DNA of 64,000 bases from JAWWPG01 sp033850885 (GTDB taxonomy: Bacteria > Actinomycetota > Actinomycetes > Propionibacteriales > Nocardioidaceae), in NCBI GenBank assembly GCA_033850885.1, contig JAWWPG010000063.1:62001-126000 (forward strand), written 5' to 3'. A program made the translations under genes and the position numbers. A model generated the notes under the pieces. It searched no databases. It saw nothing but the letters and a program-made list of their open reading frames with translations, and was not told the DNA's origin. Numbering within the stretch: the first letter of the stretch is position 1; each line of letters opens with the position of its first letter. This document shows, piece after piece, positions 1-7,180 of the stretch.

Positions 1-389
1 ATGTCGAGACGTGGGTGGACCAGCAGGTCGCCTTGGGCCATGCCGGTCTGGTGGTGTGCCATGGGGGAGCAGGGACGACCTTCGGGGCGCTCGCCGCGGG
101 TGTTCCGCTCGTCGTTGTCCCGCTGATGGCGGACCAACCTACGAACGGCCGGCTGGTGTACCAGTCCGGTGCCGGCCTGCTGGTGGAGACCGACCGCGCC
201 GGGAGCCCCCCCGAGGCGCAGGCCGGGGTCACGGCTGCCCGGATACGTTCAGCTATCAGAACGGTGCTGGCCGACCCGTCGTACGCGACGGCAGCCCGCC
301 GAGTCGCCGACGAGATGGCGGCCATGCCGGCCCTCGACCGGGTGGCTGCGTCGCTGGTCGACTGGGCGCGGACCGGCACCATGCAGTGA
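1..389 (+). CDS. GT1-family (MGT/UGT-like) glycosyltransferase, C-terminal part
   Basis: The frame is open from the window edge (first whole codon at 3) to TGA at 389, so the gene begins outside the window. The visible 128 residues are the C-terminal nucleotide-sugar-binding half of a GT-B glycosyltransferase. They hold the HGGAGTT motif, then GVPLVVVPL and a DQPTNG segment, which is the classic donor-binding signature of macrolide/UDP-glycosyltransferases. These enzymes transfer a sugar from an NDP-sugar to a small hydrophobic acceptor in the cytosol. The acceptor cannot be told from this fragment. The next gene begins 33 nt downstream on the same strand. Confidence 0.85.
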   Translation, partial: VETWVDQQVALGHAGLVVCHGGAGTTFGALAAGVPLVVVPLMADQPTNGRLVYQSGAGLLVETDRAGSPPEAQAGVTAARIRSAIRTVLADPSYATAARRVADEMAAMPALDRVAASLVDWARTGTMQ

Positions 390-422
390 CCGAGCACCGA
401 CCGGTCTGACACCATCGCTGAC

Positions 423-1193
<771 letters not shown>

Positions 1194-1227
1194 GCTCGCT
1201 GCGAGAGGGTGCTGCCCGGAGGAGGGC

Positions 1228-1359
1228 TCAGCCCTTCTTGGGCGGAACGATCTCGATCTTGTTCTTCGCGCCTGCCTTCTGGTGCTTCTCGGCGCGCTTC
1301 TCCTTGAGAGACTTGCCTGCCTTCTTGGACAGATGTTGTCGAGGCGACTTGTCGGCCAT
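1228..1359 (-). CDS. 43-aa lysine-rich small protein
   Basis: This short ORF encodes a 43-residue, strongly basic protein that starts MADKSPRQHLSKKAGKSLKE and ends in VPPKKG. Fourteen of its residues are Lys or Arg, and no hydrophobic stretch is present. A GGGAGC ribosome-binding site lies 5-10 nt before the ATG. From memory, similar 'DKSPR...SKK.GKSLKEKRA' mini-proteins are common in actinobacteria, but no function is known to me. It is convergent with the SDR gene (34 nt apart). The basic composition would suit nucleic-acid or ribosome binding, which is inference only. Confidence 0.7.
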   Translation of the reverse strand: MADKSPRQHLSKKAGKSLKEKRAEKHQKAGAKNKIEIVPPKKG

Positions 1360-1474
1360 GATCTGCTCCCTGGTCGGGAACCTGGGTGGCTCCGCACGGT
1401 CGACATTACGCCGTTGCCGCTGCTGATCGGAGTGACATTTTCTGTGGCGCGGGTCGCCTCACGTCGGCCAGCGG

Positions 1475-1480
1475 TAGGAT
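1475..1480 (+). promoter_or_regulatory. candidate -10 box (TAGGAT) for leaderless transcript
   Basis: TAGGAT matches TANNNT and ends 9 nt before the ATG at 1490. No Shine-Dalgarno sequence is visible. The spacing fits a leaderless mRNA starting at or next to the start codon. Confidence 0.45.
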
Positions 1481-1489
1481 CCGCTCGAG

Positions 1490-2335
1490 ATGACGACATC
1501 AGCGACCATCGCCGTCACCGGCGCCACGGGTCGCCTCGGGGGAAGGGTCGCCCGGGCACTCGCCGCTGAGGGTCGCCCCCAGCGCCTGGTGGTTCGACGA
1601 CCAGAGGCGGCCCCGGCCCTTCCGCTGTCCGAGGTCGCCTCCGCGTCGTACGGCGACAGCGCGGCATCCCGGGAGGCGCTCCGCGGCGTGGAGACCTTGT
1701 TCATGGTGTCAGGCTCGGAGTCGATCGACCGGGTCTCCCAACACCTGTCCTTCGTTGACGCCGCGGCCGAGGCCGGTGTCGCACACGTCGTGTACACGTC
1801 GTTCTACGCCGCGGCGCCTGACGCGGTGTTCACCTTGGCTCGCGACCACTGGTCAACCGAGGAGCACATCCGAGCCAGCGGGATGAGGTGGACATTCCTG
1901 AGGGACAACGTCTACCTCGACTTCATGCCGATGCTCGCCGGCCCAGATGGGGTGATCCGGGGTCCCGCCGGTGCCGGACGCGTCTCCGCCGTTGCCCAGG
2001 ACGACATCGCGGACGTCGCCCTCGCCGTGCTCCTGAACCCGGAACGCCATGTCTGCCGCACCTACGACCTCACCGGACCCGAGGAGCTGGCCATGGCCGA
2101 GGTCGCGGCGATCCTCACCGCAGCCACCGGTCGTGTCGTCAGCTACCACGACGAGACGCCGGAGGAGGCGTTCGCGTCACGCGCGTCGTACGGCGCGCCG
2201 GACTGGCTGGTGGAGGCCTGGGTCAGCACCTACCTGGCCATCGCGGCCGGCCAGCAGGCCGGTCTCAGCGACTGCGTCGAGCAGATCACCGGCCATCGAC
2301 CCGTGGGCCTGCGTGACCTGCTCGCTCGTCCGTGA
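1490..2335 (+). CDS. NmrA/QorB-like NAD(P)-binding protein
   Basis: This 281-aa protein has an atypical-SDR Rossmann fold. The N-terminal glycine motif TGATGRLGGRVA (residues about 10-21) is followed by RRPE, which would favour NADP(H). The middle part (VDAAAEAGVAHVVYTS, then SGMRWTFLRDNVYLDF) is typical of NmrA-like proteins and quinone oxidoreductase 2. Members either reduce quinones or sense NADP(H) redox state, and these cannot be distinguished here. Its 3' end overlaps the convergent acetyltransferase gene by 50 nt. Confidence 0.8.
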   Translation: MTTSATIAVTGATGRLGGRVARALAAEGRPQRLVVRRPEAAPALPLSEVASASYGDSAASREALRGVETLFMVSGSESIDRVSQHLSFVDAAAEAGVAHVVYTSFYAAAPDAVFTLARDHWSTEEHIRASGMRWTFLRDNVYLDFMPMLAGPDGVIRGPAGAGRVSAVAQDDIADVALAVLLNPERHVCRTYDLTGPEELAMAEVAAILTAATGRVVSYHDETPEEAFASRASYGAPDWLVEAWVSTYLAIAAGQQAGLSDCVEQITGHRPVGLRDLLARP

Positions 2336-3179
2336 CGCCGAAGCGGACCACCAAGCGGTTGACGACCGGCCGGAAACCGATGTTCTGGTAGATGGCGTTG
2401 GATGTGGGGTTGGACTGGTCGGTGAACAGCGCGACCTCGTCCGCACCACGCTGCAAGGCATCGGCGGTAGCGGCTGCCGTGACGGCTGAGCCGTAGCCCT
2501 GGCGTCGATGGGCCGGCGGGGTGTAGACGGGACCGATCCGCGAGACGCCGGCGACGGTTCTCTGCCGCCCCGCCATGGAGACGGGCCTCCCGGCGCCGTC
2601 CTCCCACAGCCACAGCAGGTCTTGCTCGGTCCGGTCGGCGACGAGCGCCGGGGCGTCGATGCCGCCGGGCATCGCCTCGGCCTGGAAGGCTCGCAACCAC
2701 TCGACGAGGACCTCGCCGTCGGCTGACGCGGCGAGGCGGCCGCGGCCTTCGGGGGCGGGCTGCGGTGACCGGAGCCGGTCGAGCCTGAAGAGCCGCATAT
2801 GCATGTGGATCCGCGACGTGAGCGAGGTTTCTGCGGTCCAGCGGGCGGCGAACGCCTCGACCACGTCCGCATCGCCGTTCACGCCCGGAAGCGTCACCCC
2901 TCGAGCCCGCAGAGCGCTGACGAGACTCGGCACGGTCGGCTCCGGGACCATGGCCAGGATGAGCTCGAACGGCGGAGTCATCAACACGGCTCCCACCAAC
3001 CCGCCCTCGTCGCCCTCGTCGTACCAGCCGCACAGCACCGGCTCCGATGAGTACCGCCGGTCGGCTCGCACACTCTGCAGGACCGAGATCACCAAGGTGT
3101 TCTGCACCGGACGGGCGACCAGGTGTGGCATCGTGTGCCGGGCGAACTCCTCCACGTCTTCGCTCAGGATCCAGGTCAC
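2286..3179 (-). CDS. GNAT-family N-acetyltransferase
   Basis: The C-terminal third carries the acetyl-CoA pyrophosphate-binding segment YTPPAHRRQGYGSAV (R-x-x-G-x-G/A type) and the closing TSNAIYQNIGFRPV. Both are typical of GNAT acetyltransferases. The roughly 150-residue N-terminal part resembles the degenerate first GNAT lobe of two-lobed proteins. I prefer the GTG start at 3179 (297 aa) because AGGATGAG lies just upstream. An upstream start at 3236 would add 19 residues. The acceptor is unknown. Confidence 0.75.
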   Translation of the reverse strand: MTWILSEDVEEFARHTMPHLVARPVQNTLVISVLQSVRADRRYSSEPVLCGWYDEGDEGGLVGAVLMTPPFELILAMVPEPTVPSLVSALRARGVTLPGVNGDADVVEAFAARWTAETSLTSRIHMHMRLFRLDRLRSPQPAPEGRGRLAASADGEVLVEWLRAFQAEAMPGGIDAPALVADRTEQDLLWLWEDGAGRPVSMAGRQRTVAGVSRIGPVYTPPAHRRQGYGSAVTAAATADALQRGADEVALFTDQSNPTSNAIYQNIGFRPVVNRLVVRFGVTDERAGHAGPRVDGR

Positions 3180-3360
3180 GACCTCATCCTGCCTGGCGAA
3201 GCAGCTCAGGGCGATGATTTTTCTGCGGCCGGGCACCGGCTCCCGGTACGGTTGTGGTAATCGCCGATAAGCAACATTATGTCAATCTGACCTTTGGTGC
3301 AGGGCTGACCGAGTCCCCTCCCTCGCCGCCCACCCACCCTGCCTCCCTCCCCTCCTCCGC

Positions 3361-3450
3361 GCGTTTGCCTGGCAAGCCAGGCAAGTTCATCGTTTGCCAG
3401 GCAGGCCTGCCTGGCAAACGGTGTATCCGAGCGGTAAGCCAGGCAAACGC
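3361..3450. repeat. palindromic element family A, copy 1
   Basis: This 90-bp intergenic element is bounded by perfect 13-bp inverted ends, GCGTTTGCCTGGC at 3361-3373 and GCCAGGCAAACGC at 3438-3450. Its centre (3391-3420) is a perfect 30-bp palindrome with arms CGTTTGCCAGGCAGG/CCTGCCTGGCAAACG. A further hairpin, TTGCCTGGC-AA-GCCAGGCAA, lies at 3365-3384. The same design recurs at 11489-11578. No coding potential is seen. Confidence 0.85.
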
Positions 3451-3485
3451 CGCTTGGTGCCCAACCTAGCGGCGGAAGGTAGGAC

Positions 3486-3573
3486 CGTTTGGGTGGTGCA
3501 CCACCCAGGTTGCCCTCAAGCCACCCAGATCTGGGTGGCTTGAGGGAGGTTTGAGCGGTGCACCACTCAAACG
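3486..3573. repeat. palindromic element family B, copy 1
   Basis: This 88-bp intergenic element has outer arms (3486-3502 and 3557-3573) complementary at 16 of 17 positions. It contains GGGTGGTGCACCACCC (3491-3506) and a perfect 34-bp palindrome at 3513-3546 (half-site CCCTCAAGCCACCCAGA). It begins 36 bp after the family A element. A related copy lies at 41988-42094. Together the two elements fill most of the gene-free stretch 3237-3601. Confidence 0.85.
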
Positions 3574-3601
3574 CGGCGGTGGAGGCAGGCCGGGCCGAGG
3601 T

Positions 3602-4705
3602 CTACGGATGAGGCGGCAGGGGGACGTATCGGCCGCCTCCCCCACCGGCGCCGAGCCGCGGTTCGTACGTCGGACTGGCCGGCCCCTTCCGGAAGCGGAT
3701 AGCCAGGTCGAGCGTGGGGTCGCCCCCCTCGACCATCGTCAGGCACGGTGCCACGAACAGGCAGTGCGGGCAGTGCGCGGCTGACGGCGTCGGGTACGGC
3801 GCCAGCCCGGGATCGAGCATTTCCAGCACCTCCGTGCCGACCTGTCTCCTGCTGGCCTCCATCTCGGCGCGGCCGCGCCGGATCCGGGTTCGACGTACCA
3901 GACCAGCGGTCTCCTGCTTCACCCGATCGTCTGTGAGCCGACGACCCTCGAGGCGCTCGGGTCGCTGCAGCTGGGGGATCGAGCGCCCTCCCCCGCTGGG
4001 TTCGTTCTGGGAGTAGCCACCCCGTCCAGGACGCCCGGTCCGGGTATCACCGGGCGCCGGATCCGGCGGATCCGGCGGGTCCAGCGGCGAGCGGAGAACC
4101 TCGTTGTGGATGGTGCCCGCAACCTCCATGAGGTACGTCTGCTCCCACGCCCAGCACGACGCGACGGCGGCCTCGTCGAGGAGAAGCGACTCGATGTCGT
4201 GCCACTCGTCGACGACGTGATGGGAGACGACCCAGCTCTCGTCGGCAGCATCGACCGCCAGCACAGCGACTCGCTCCGTGTAGAGCACCCGCCGCCCGTC
4301 GAAGGCGAGGAGGTCCCGCCCGGCTTCCCTGACGTCCGGAACGAGCGACTCGACGTCAGTCTCGATCTTGAGCGGGCAGAAGTCGTCCAGCCTCGGTGCC
4401 CAGGCGAAGTACTGCTCCAGCAGCTCACTCCCGAGGTCGAAGTCGGCGGCGCGCTGGGGCGACGGCGGAGCCGCCGCCATCGTGCGCATGAACGCCTTGC
4501 GGACCAGCGGCAGCACGATATGGCTCGGCCAGTCCCACATGCCGGGGTAGTAGTACACGGCGAGCGCGTCGCGGAAGGCCTTGTCCAGGTCCGGCGGCGG
4601 TGGGTCCACCGCCTGCAGGTTCTGCCGGGTCGCCGAGCCGAAGTCCCACTGGCGCCGGCAGCGTTTGAACGCTGCGCGCTCCTGCGCCGAGACCCGGTAG
4701 TCCAC
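3602..4705 (-). CDS. RecB/Cas4-like (PD-(D/E)XK superfamily) protein with Fe-S-type cysteines
   Basis: This 367-aa protein starts at GTG (VDYRVSAQERAAFKRCRRQW). It has one Cys near the N-terminus (C16) and a C-terminal C-x2-C-x5-C cluster (HCPHCLFVAPC, around residues 314-324). That four-Cys layout is the one that binds a 4Fe-4S cluster in Cas4 and AddB nucleases. A clear D...E-x-K catalytic motif is not visible between them: the expected region reads LAVDAADESWVVSHHVV. The active site may therefore be degenerate. A Pro/Asp-rich linker and a Gly-rich tail are low-complexity. Its start lies 7 nt after the stop of a 53-aa ORF, so coupling is likely. The family assignment is from motif layout only. 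Confidence 0.5.
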   Translation of the reverse strand: MDYRVSAQERAAFKRCRRQWDFGSATRQNLQAVDPPPPDLDKAFRDALAVYYYPGMWDWPSHIVLPLVRKAFMRTMAAAPPSPQRAADFDLGSELLEQYFAWAPRLDDFCPLKIETDVESLVPDVREAGRDLLAFDGRRVLYTERVAVLAVDAADESWVVSHHVVDEWHDIESLLLDEAAVASCWAWEQTYLMEVAGTIHNEVLRSPLDPPDPPDPAPGDTRTGRPGRGGYSQNEPSGGGRSIPQLQRPERLEGRRLTDDRVKQETAGLVRRTRIRRGRAEMEASRRQVGTEVLEMLDPGLAPYPTPSAAHCPHCLFVAPCLTMVEGGDPTLDLAIRFRKGPASPTYEPRLGAGGGGGRYVPLPPHP

Positions 4706-4712
4706 CCGGCCC

Positions 4713-4874
4713 TCAGTCCCTCGTCGGCCGTGGCTCGTCCACGGGTTCGGTCCTTGCTGCCCCCGTCGTCACCAGCCTCCACGAGTACGACGTCGCCCAC
4801 CGCTCGACGTACACGATGCCCTCGAGACTTGGCGCGGCCTCGAGGACCGAGGAGAACAGCTCGTCACGGTTCAT
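4713..4874 (-). CDS. 53-aa small protein upstream of the RecB-like gene
   Basis: This short ORF (MNRDELFSSVLEAAPSLEGI at the N-terminus, ending EPRPTRD) ends 7 nt before the GTG start of the RecB/Cas4-like gene on the same strand. The spacing suggests translational coupling. The N-terminal half looks like an amphipathic helix followed by a strand (IVYVERWATSYSWRLV). The C-terminal third is Pro/Arg/Glu-rich. No family is recognised. Its support is the compact junction and the protein-like composition. Confidence 0.5.
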   Translation of the reverse strand: MNRDELFSSVLEAAPSLEGIVYVERWATSYSWRLVTTGAARTEPVDEPRPTRD

Positions 4875-5101
4875 CGGCACTCAGCCCACACTCTAGTCGC
4901 GACCTGCGCACCTGGCGGCGTGGTGACTCGGACCGCCGGGCAGGTCATTCCTGACCGACCCAAAAGGCCCACATGCCTTGACAGGTGCCGTCGGACGCCG
5001 AGATCCCGACCGAGTCCGAGGTGTGAGACCCGACGAAGGGTCGACGCGGCTGGGTAAGTTGGACTCGCCGGCCGATCGGCACCGAGCTCCCAAGGAGAAG
5101 C

Positions 5102-5596
5102 ATGTCCGTCGCTGACGAGTTCCTCGTGGCCAACAAGGGGTACGTGGAGGACTTCAAGGGACCTCTCCCTATGTCACCTGCTCGGCACGTGGCCGTGGTC
5201 GCCTGCATGGACGCCCGCCTCGACCCAGCCAAGATCCTCGGGCTCGACGAGGGTGACGCACACGTGATCCGCAATGCGGGCGGGTTCGTGACGGATGACG
5301 CACTCCGGTCCTTGGCCATCAGCCAGCGCCTTCTCGGCACCAACGAGATCGTGCTGATCCGCCATACCGAATGCGGCATGCTCAACTTCATCGACGAGGA
5401 GTTCCGTCACCGCATCGAGCAGGAGACCGGCGTCCGGCCGGCATGGTCTGCCGAGACCTTCTCCGACCTGGACGCCGGTGTCAGGCACGCGGTCAAGGGG
5501 CTCAGGGCCTCCCCGTTCCTCCAACACACCGAAGCTATCCGCGGGTTCGTGTTCGACGTCGCCACGGGTGGGCTGACCGAGGTCTCAGTCGACTGA
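5102..5596 (+). CDS. beta-class carbonic anhydrase
   Basis: This 164-aa protein matches the short beta-carbonic anhydrases such as M. tuberculosis Rv1284. The zinc ligands and catalytic dyad are all visible: C and D-x-R in VACMDARLD (about residues 37-42), then the HVIRNAGG segment, and H-x2-C in IRHTECGML (about 90-95). The enzyme interconverts CO2 and bicarbonate in the cytosol. The gene has a strong AAGGAGAAG ribosome-binding site just before ATG and stands as a single unit between minus-strand genes. Confidence 0.93.
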   Translation: MSVADEFLVANKGYVEDFKGPLPMSPARHVAVVACMDARLDPAKILGLDEGDAHVIRNAGGFVTDDALRSLAISQRLLGTNEIVLIRHTECGMLNFIDEEFRHRIEQETGVRPAWSAETFSDLDAGVRHAVKGLRASPFLQHTEAIRGFVFDVATGGLTEVSVD

Positions 5597-5616
5597 CGCG
5601 GCGACCGACGCTTCGC

Positions 5617-6279
5617 TCATCGACCGGGGGCGTGTGCGGCGATGAACCATGGCAAGCAGGCCTCGAGCCCCTCGATCTCGACAGGTGGCCTGACGACTGC
5701 CCGCCAGCCCTCTCGATCCAGCCGTAGCCGGGGCATCTCCGACGCCACGTCTCCGCGGCGGTGCCGGACGCTACCGTTGGGTTGGTAGCCCAGGGACCGC
5801 GATACCCCCAACGACGCCCCGTTGTCGCTCCACGCCTCCGAGAGGGCGGTCTCGGCACCGAGGCCGTCGAAGGCGAGGGAGAGAACGGCTACCCGCGCCA
5901 GCTTCCCGAGTCCACGGCCCCGTTGTTCGACGCGAAGCCACGAAGCCGTCTCGACCGTCCGGAGCAGCGCGAAGTCACGGCCTTCGAGAGCCTGGCCCCC
6001 GACCATCTCGTCGCCGCGGAAGACCCCGAAACCCACCTCCCACCGGTCTGGTGTCCAGCTCCCGAGCTCGCGCCAGTACTCCTGGCGCATGGCGACCGCT
6101 CGAGCCACCCGCTCCCCCGCACCGAACGGCTGCGGCGTTGCCGGGTTCATCTCGAGGTCGGGCGGGAGCACGACTCCCACCGTGTCGAGGTCCGTCTCGC
6201 GGAGGGGGCGAAGGGTCAGCTCCGCTACCCGAAGGACCAGCCGGTCGAGCGGCCAGTACGTCGAGCCCTGGTCGGACAT
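5617..6279 (-). CDS. GNAT-family (RimJ/RimL-like) N-acetyltransferase
   Basis: The protein (220 aa from ATG 6279) opens with LTLRPLRETDLDTV, the usual first strand of RimJ/RimL-type acetyltransferases. It carries an acetyl-CoA loop, RVEQRGRGLGKLAR, near residue 130, and an N-G-A-S-L-G-V-S-R-S-L-G-Y closing motif. I chose ATG 6279 because TACCAT (6291-6286) lies 6 nt upstream, as in other leaderless starts here. GTG 6303 would add 8 residues. The acceptor is unknown. It is convergent with the carbonic anhydrase gene. Confidence 0.78.
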   Translation of the reverse strand: MSDQGSTYWPLDRLVLRVAELTLRPLRETDLDTVGVVLPPDLEMNPATPQPFGAGERVARAVAMRQEYWRELGSWTPDRWEVGFGVFRGDEMVGGQALEGRDFALLRTVETASWLRVEQRGRGLGKLARVAVLSLAFDGLGAETALSEAWSDNGASLGVSRSLGYQPNGSVRHRRGDVASEMPRLRLDREGWRAVVRPPVEIEGLEACLPWFIAAHAPGR

Positions 6280-6382
6280 CGCCTCATGGTAGCGAGCCTC
6301 CACGCGAAGCCCCGACGCCGGCCGAGCTCAGGCCCTTGGGCAGGGTTCCCCGACGGGGCCAGCGGTCCGGGACGTGACCGGC

Positions 6383-7138
6383 TCAGCGCCGGGCGGCGGC
6401 GCGCTCCACGGTCAACAGGCTCTCCGCCTGGTGCTCGGCATGGAAGGCGGCGCCCCCTCCTCGTACCCCGAACAGGCGCTTCGACCAGATCAGCCAGACC
6501 ACGGCGGCGATGTTGATGAGGAAGATCACCACCCGCAGCACCGTCACCCGATCGGTCAGCTCGTACACCTCCACGGGCAGGAACACGCTGGTCGCGACCA
6601 CGGCGAAGTACTCCCCCCAGCGCTTCATCAGCCACAGACCGGTCGCCTCAATAAACTGCACGCCCGCGTAGGCGAAAAGCCCGACCGAGATCCAGACCAA
6701 CGTCGTCGGTGAGAGCGAGAACGCCTCGTGGATGCCTCGCACCACCTTCGAGCTGCCGAGGCTCCAGCCGATCTGGTCGGCGAGCGGACGTAGGAGCGGC
6801 AGGTCGTTGCTGAAGGACTGATGAAGGTTGTGGCGCGAGCTCTTGAACACGAGGACCAGTACGGCGAGGGTGACCAGACCGAGGCCGCGGAGGAACCGCT
6901 CGGCCGCGAGAAGACGCATGATGACTCGGTCCCGGAGGAGACGGCCTCTGGCCACCTCGGGGGCGTCGTCAGCGGGGCCCGACCCCCTCGGCGGACCGAC
7001 GACGTACGTGGCGCAACGCAGGCAGCGCCAGGCCTCACCGGCTGGAGACTGCACACTGAGCCGGTCGCGAAGCTCCGGCTCATCGGGCCGGTAAGTCTCG
7101 TGCCCAGCGCGGCTGCACGCTCTGAGGTTCCAGTCCAC
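6383..7138 (-). CDS. DUF2127-family membrane protein with N-terminal Cys-containing extension
   Basis: This 251-aa protein has four hydrophobic segments (LRGLGLVTLAVLVLVF, LVWISVGLFAYAGVQFIEA, WGEYFAVVATSVFLPVEVY, VLRVVIFLINIAAVVWLIW). They match the DUF2127 family of unknown function. About 90 soluble residues precede them and contain a C-x-H/C-x2-C arrangement (RACSRAGHE, then WRCLRCATY) that could bind zinc. Start is GTG 7138. It is divergent from pepN, and both have TANNNT boxes within a 30-bp stretch. Confidence 0.75.
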   Translation of the reverse strand: MDWNLRACSRAGHETYRPDEPELRDRLSVQSPAGEAWRCLRCATYVVGPPRGSGPADDAPEVARGRLLRDRVIMRLLAAERFLRGLGLVTLAVLVLVFKSSRHNLHQSFSNDLPLLRPLADQIGWSLGSSKVVRGIHEAFSLSPTTLVWISVGLFAYAGVQFIEATGLWLMKRWGEYFAVVATSVFLPVEVYELTDRVTVLRVVIFLINIAAVVWLIWSKRLFGVRGGGAAFHAEHQAESLLTVERAAARR

Positions 7139-7144
7139 CTCGGA

Positions 7145-7150
7145 AGACTA
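7145..7150 (-). promoter_or_regulatory. candidate -10 box (TAGTCT) for the DUF2127 gene
   Basis: TAGTCT reads toward the GTG at 7138 with 6 nt between them. This fits a leaderless transcript divergent from pepN. Confidence 0.45.
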
Positions 7151-7168
7151 GCCGCGCAGCGCCGCACG

Positions 7169-7174
7169 TAGGCT
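7169..7174 (+). promoter_or_regulatory. candidate -10 box (TAGGCT) for pepN
   Basis: TAGGCT ends 6 nt before ATG 7181 with no Shine-Dalgarno between. It lies back-to-back with the box of the divergent DUF2127 gene. Confidence 0.45.
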
Positions 7175-7180
7175 GCCGTG

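Noticed and set aside
3254..3469. Plus-strand frame of 71 codons over the family A palindrome
   Set aside because: The sequence is made of the repeat itself and has no ribosome-binding site or protein-like composition.
3361..3573. CRISPR array
   Set aside because: The repeats are palindromic hairpins of differing sequence without equal spacers, and no cas genes are present apart from a distant Cas4-like fold.
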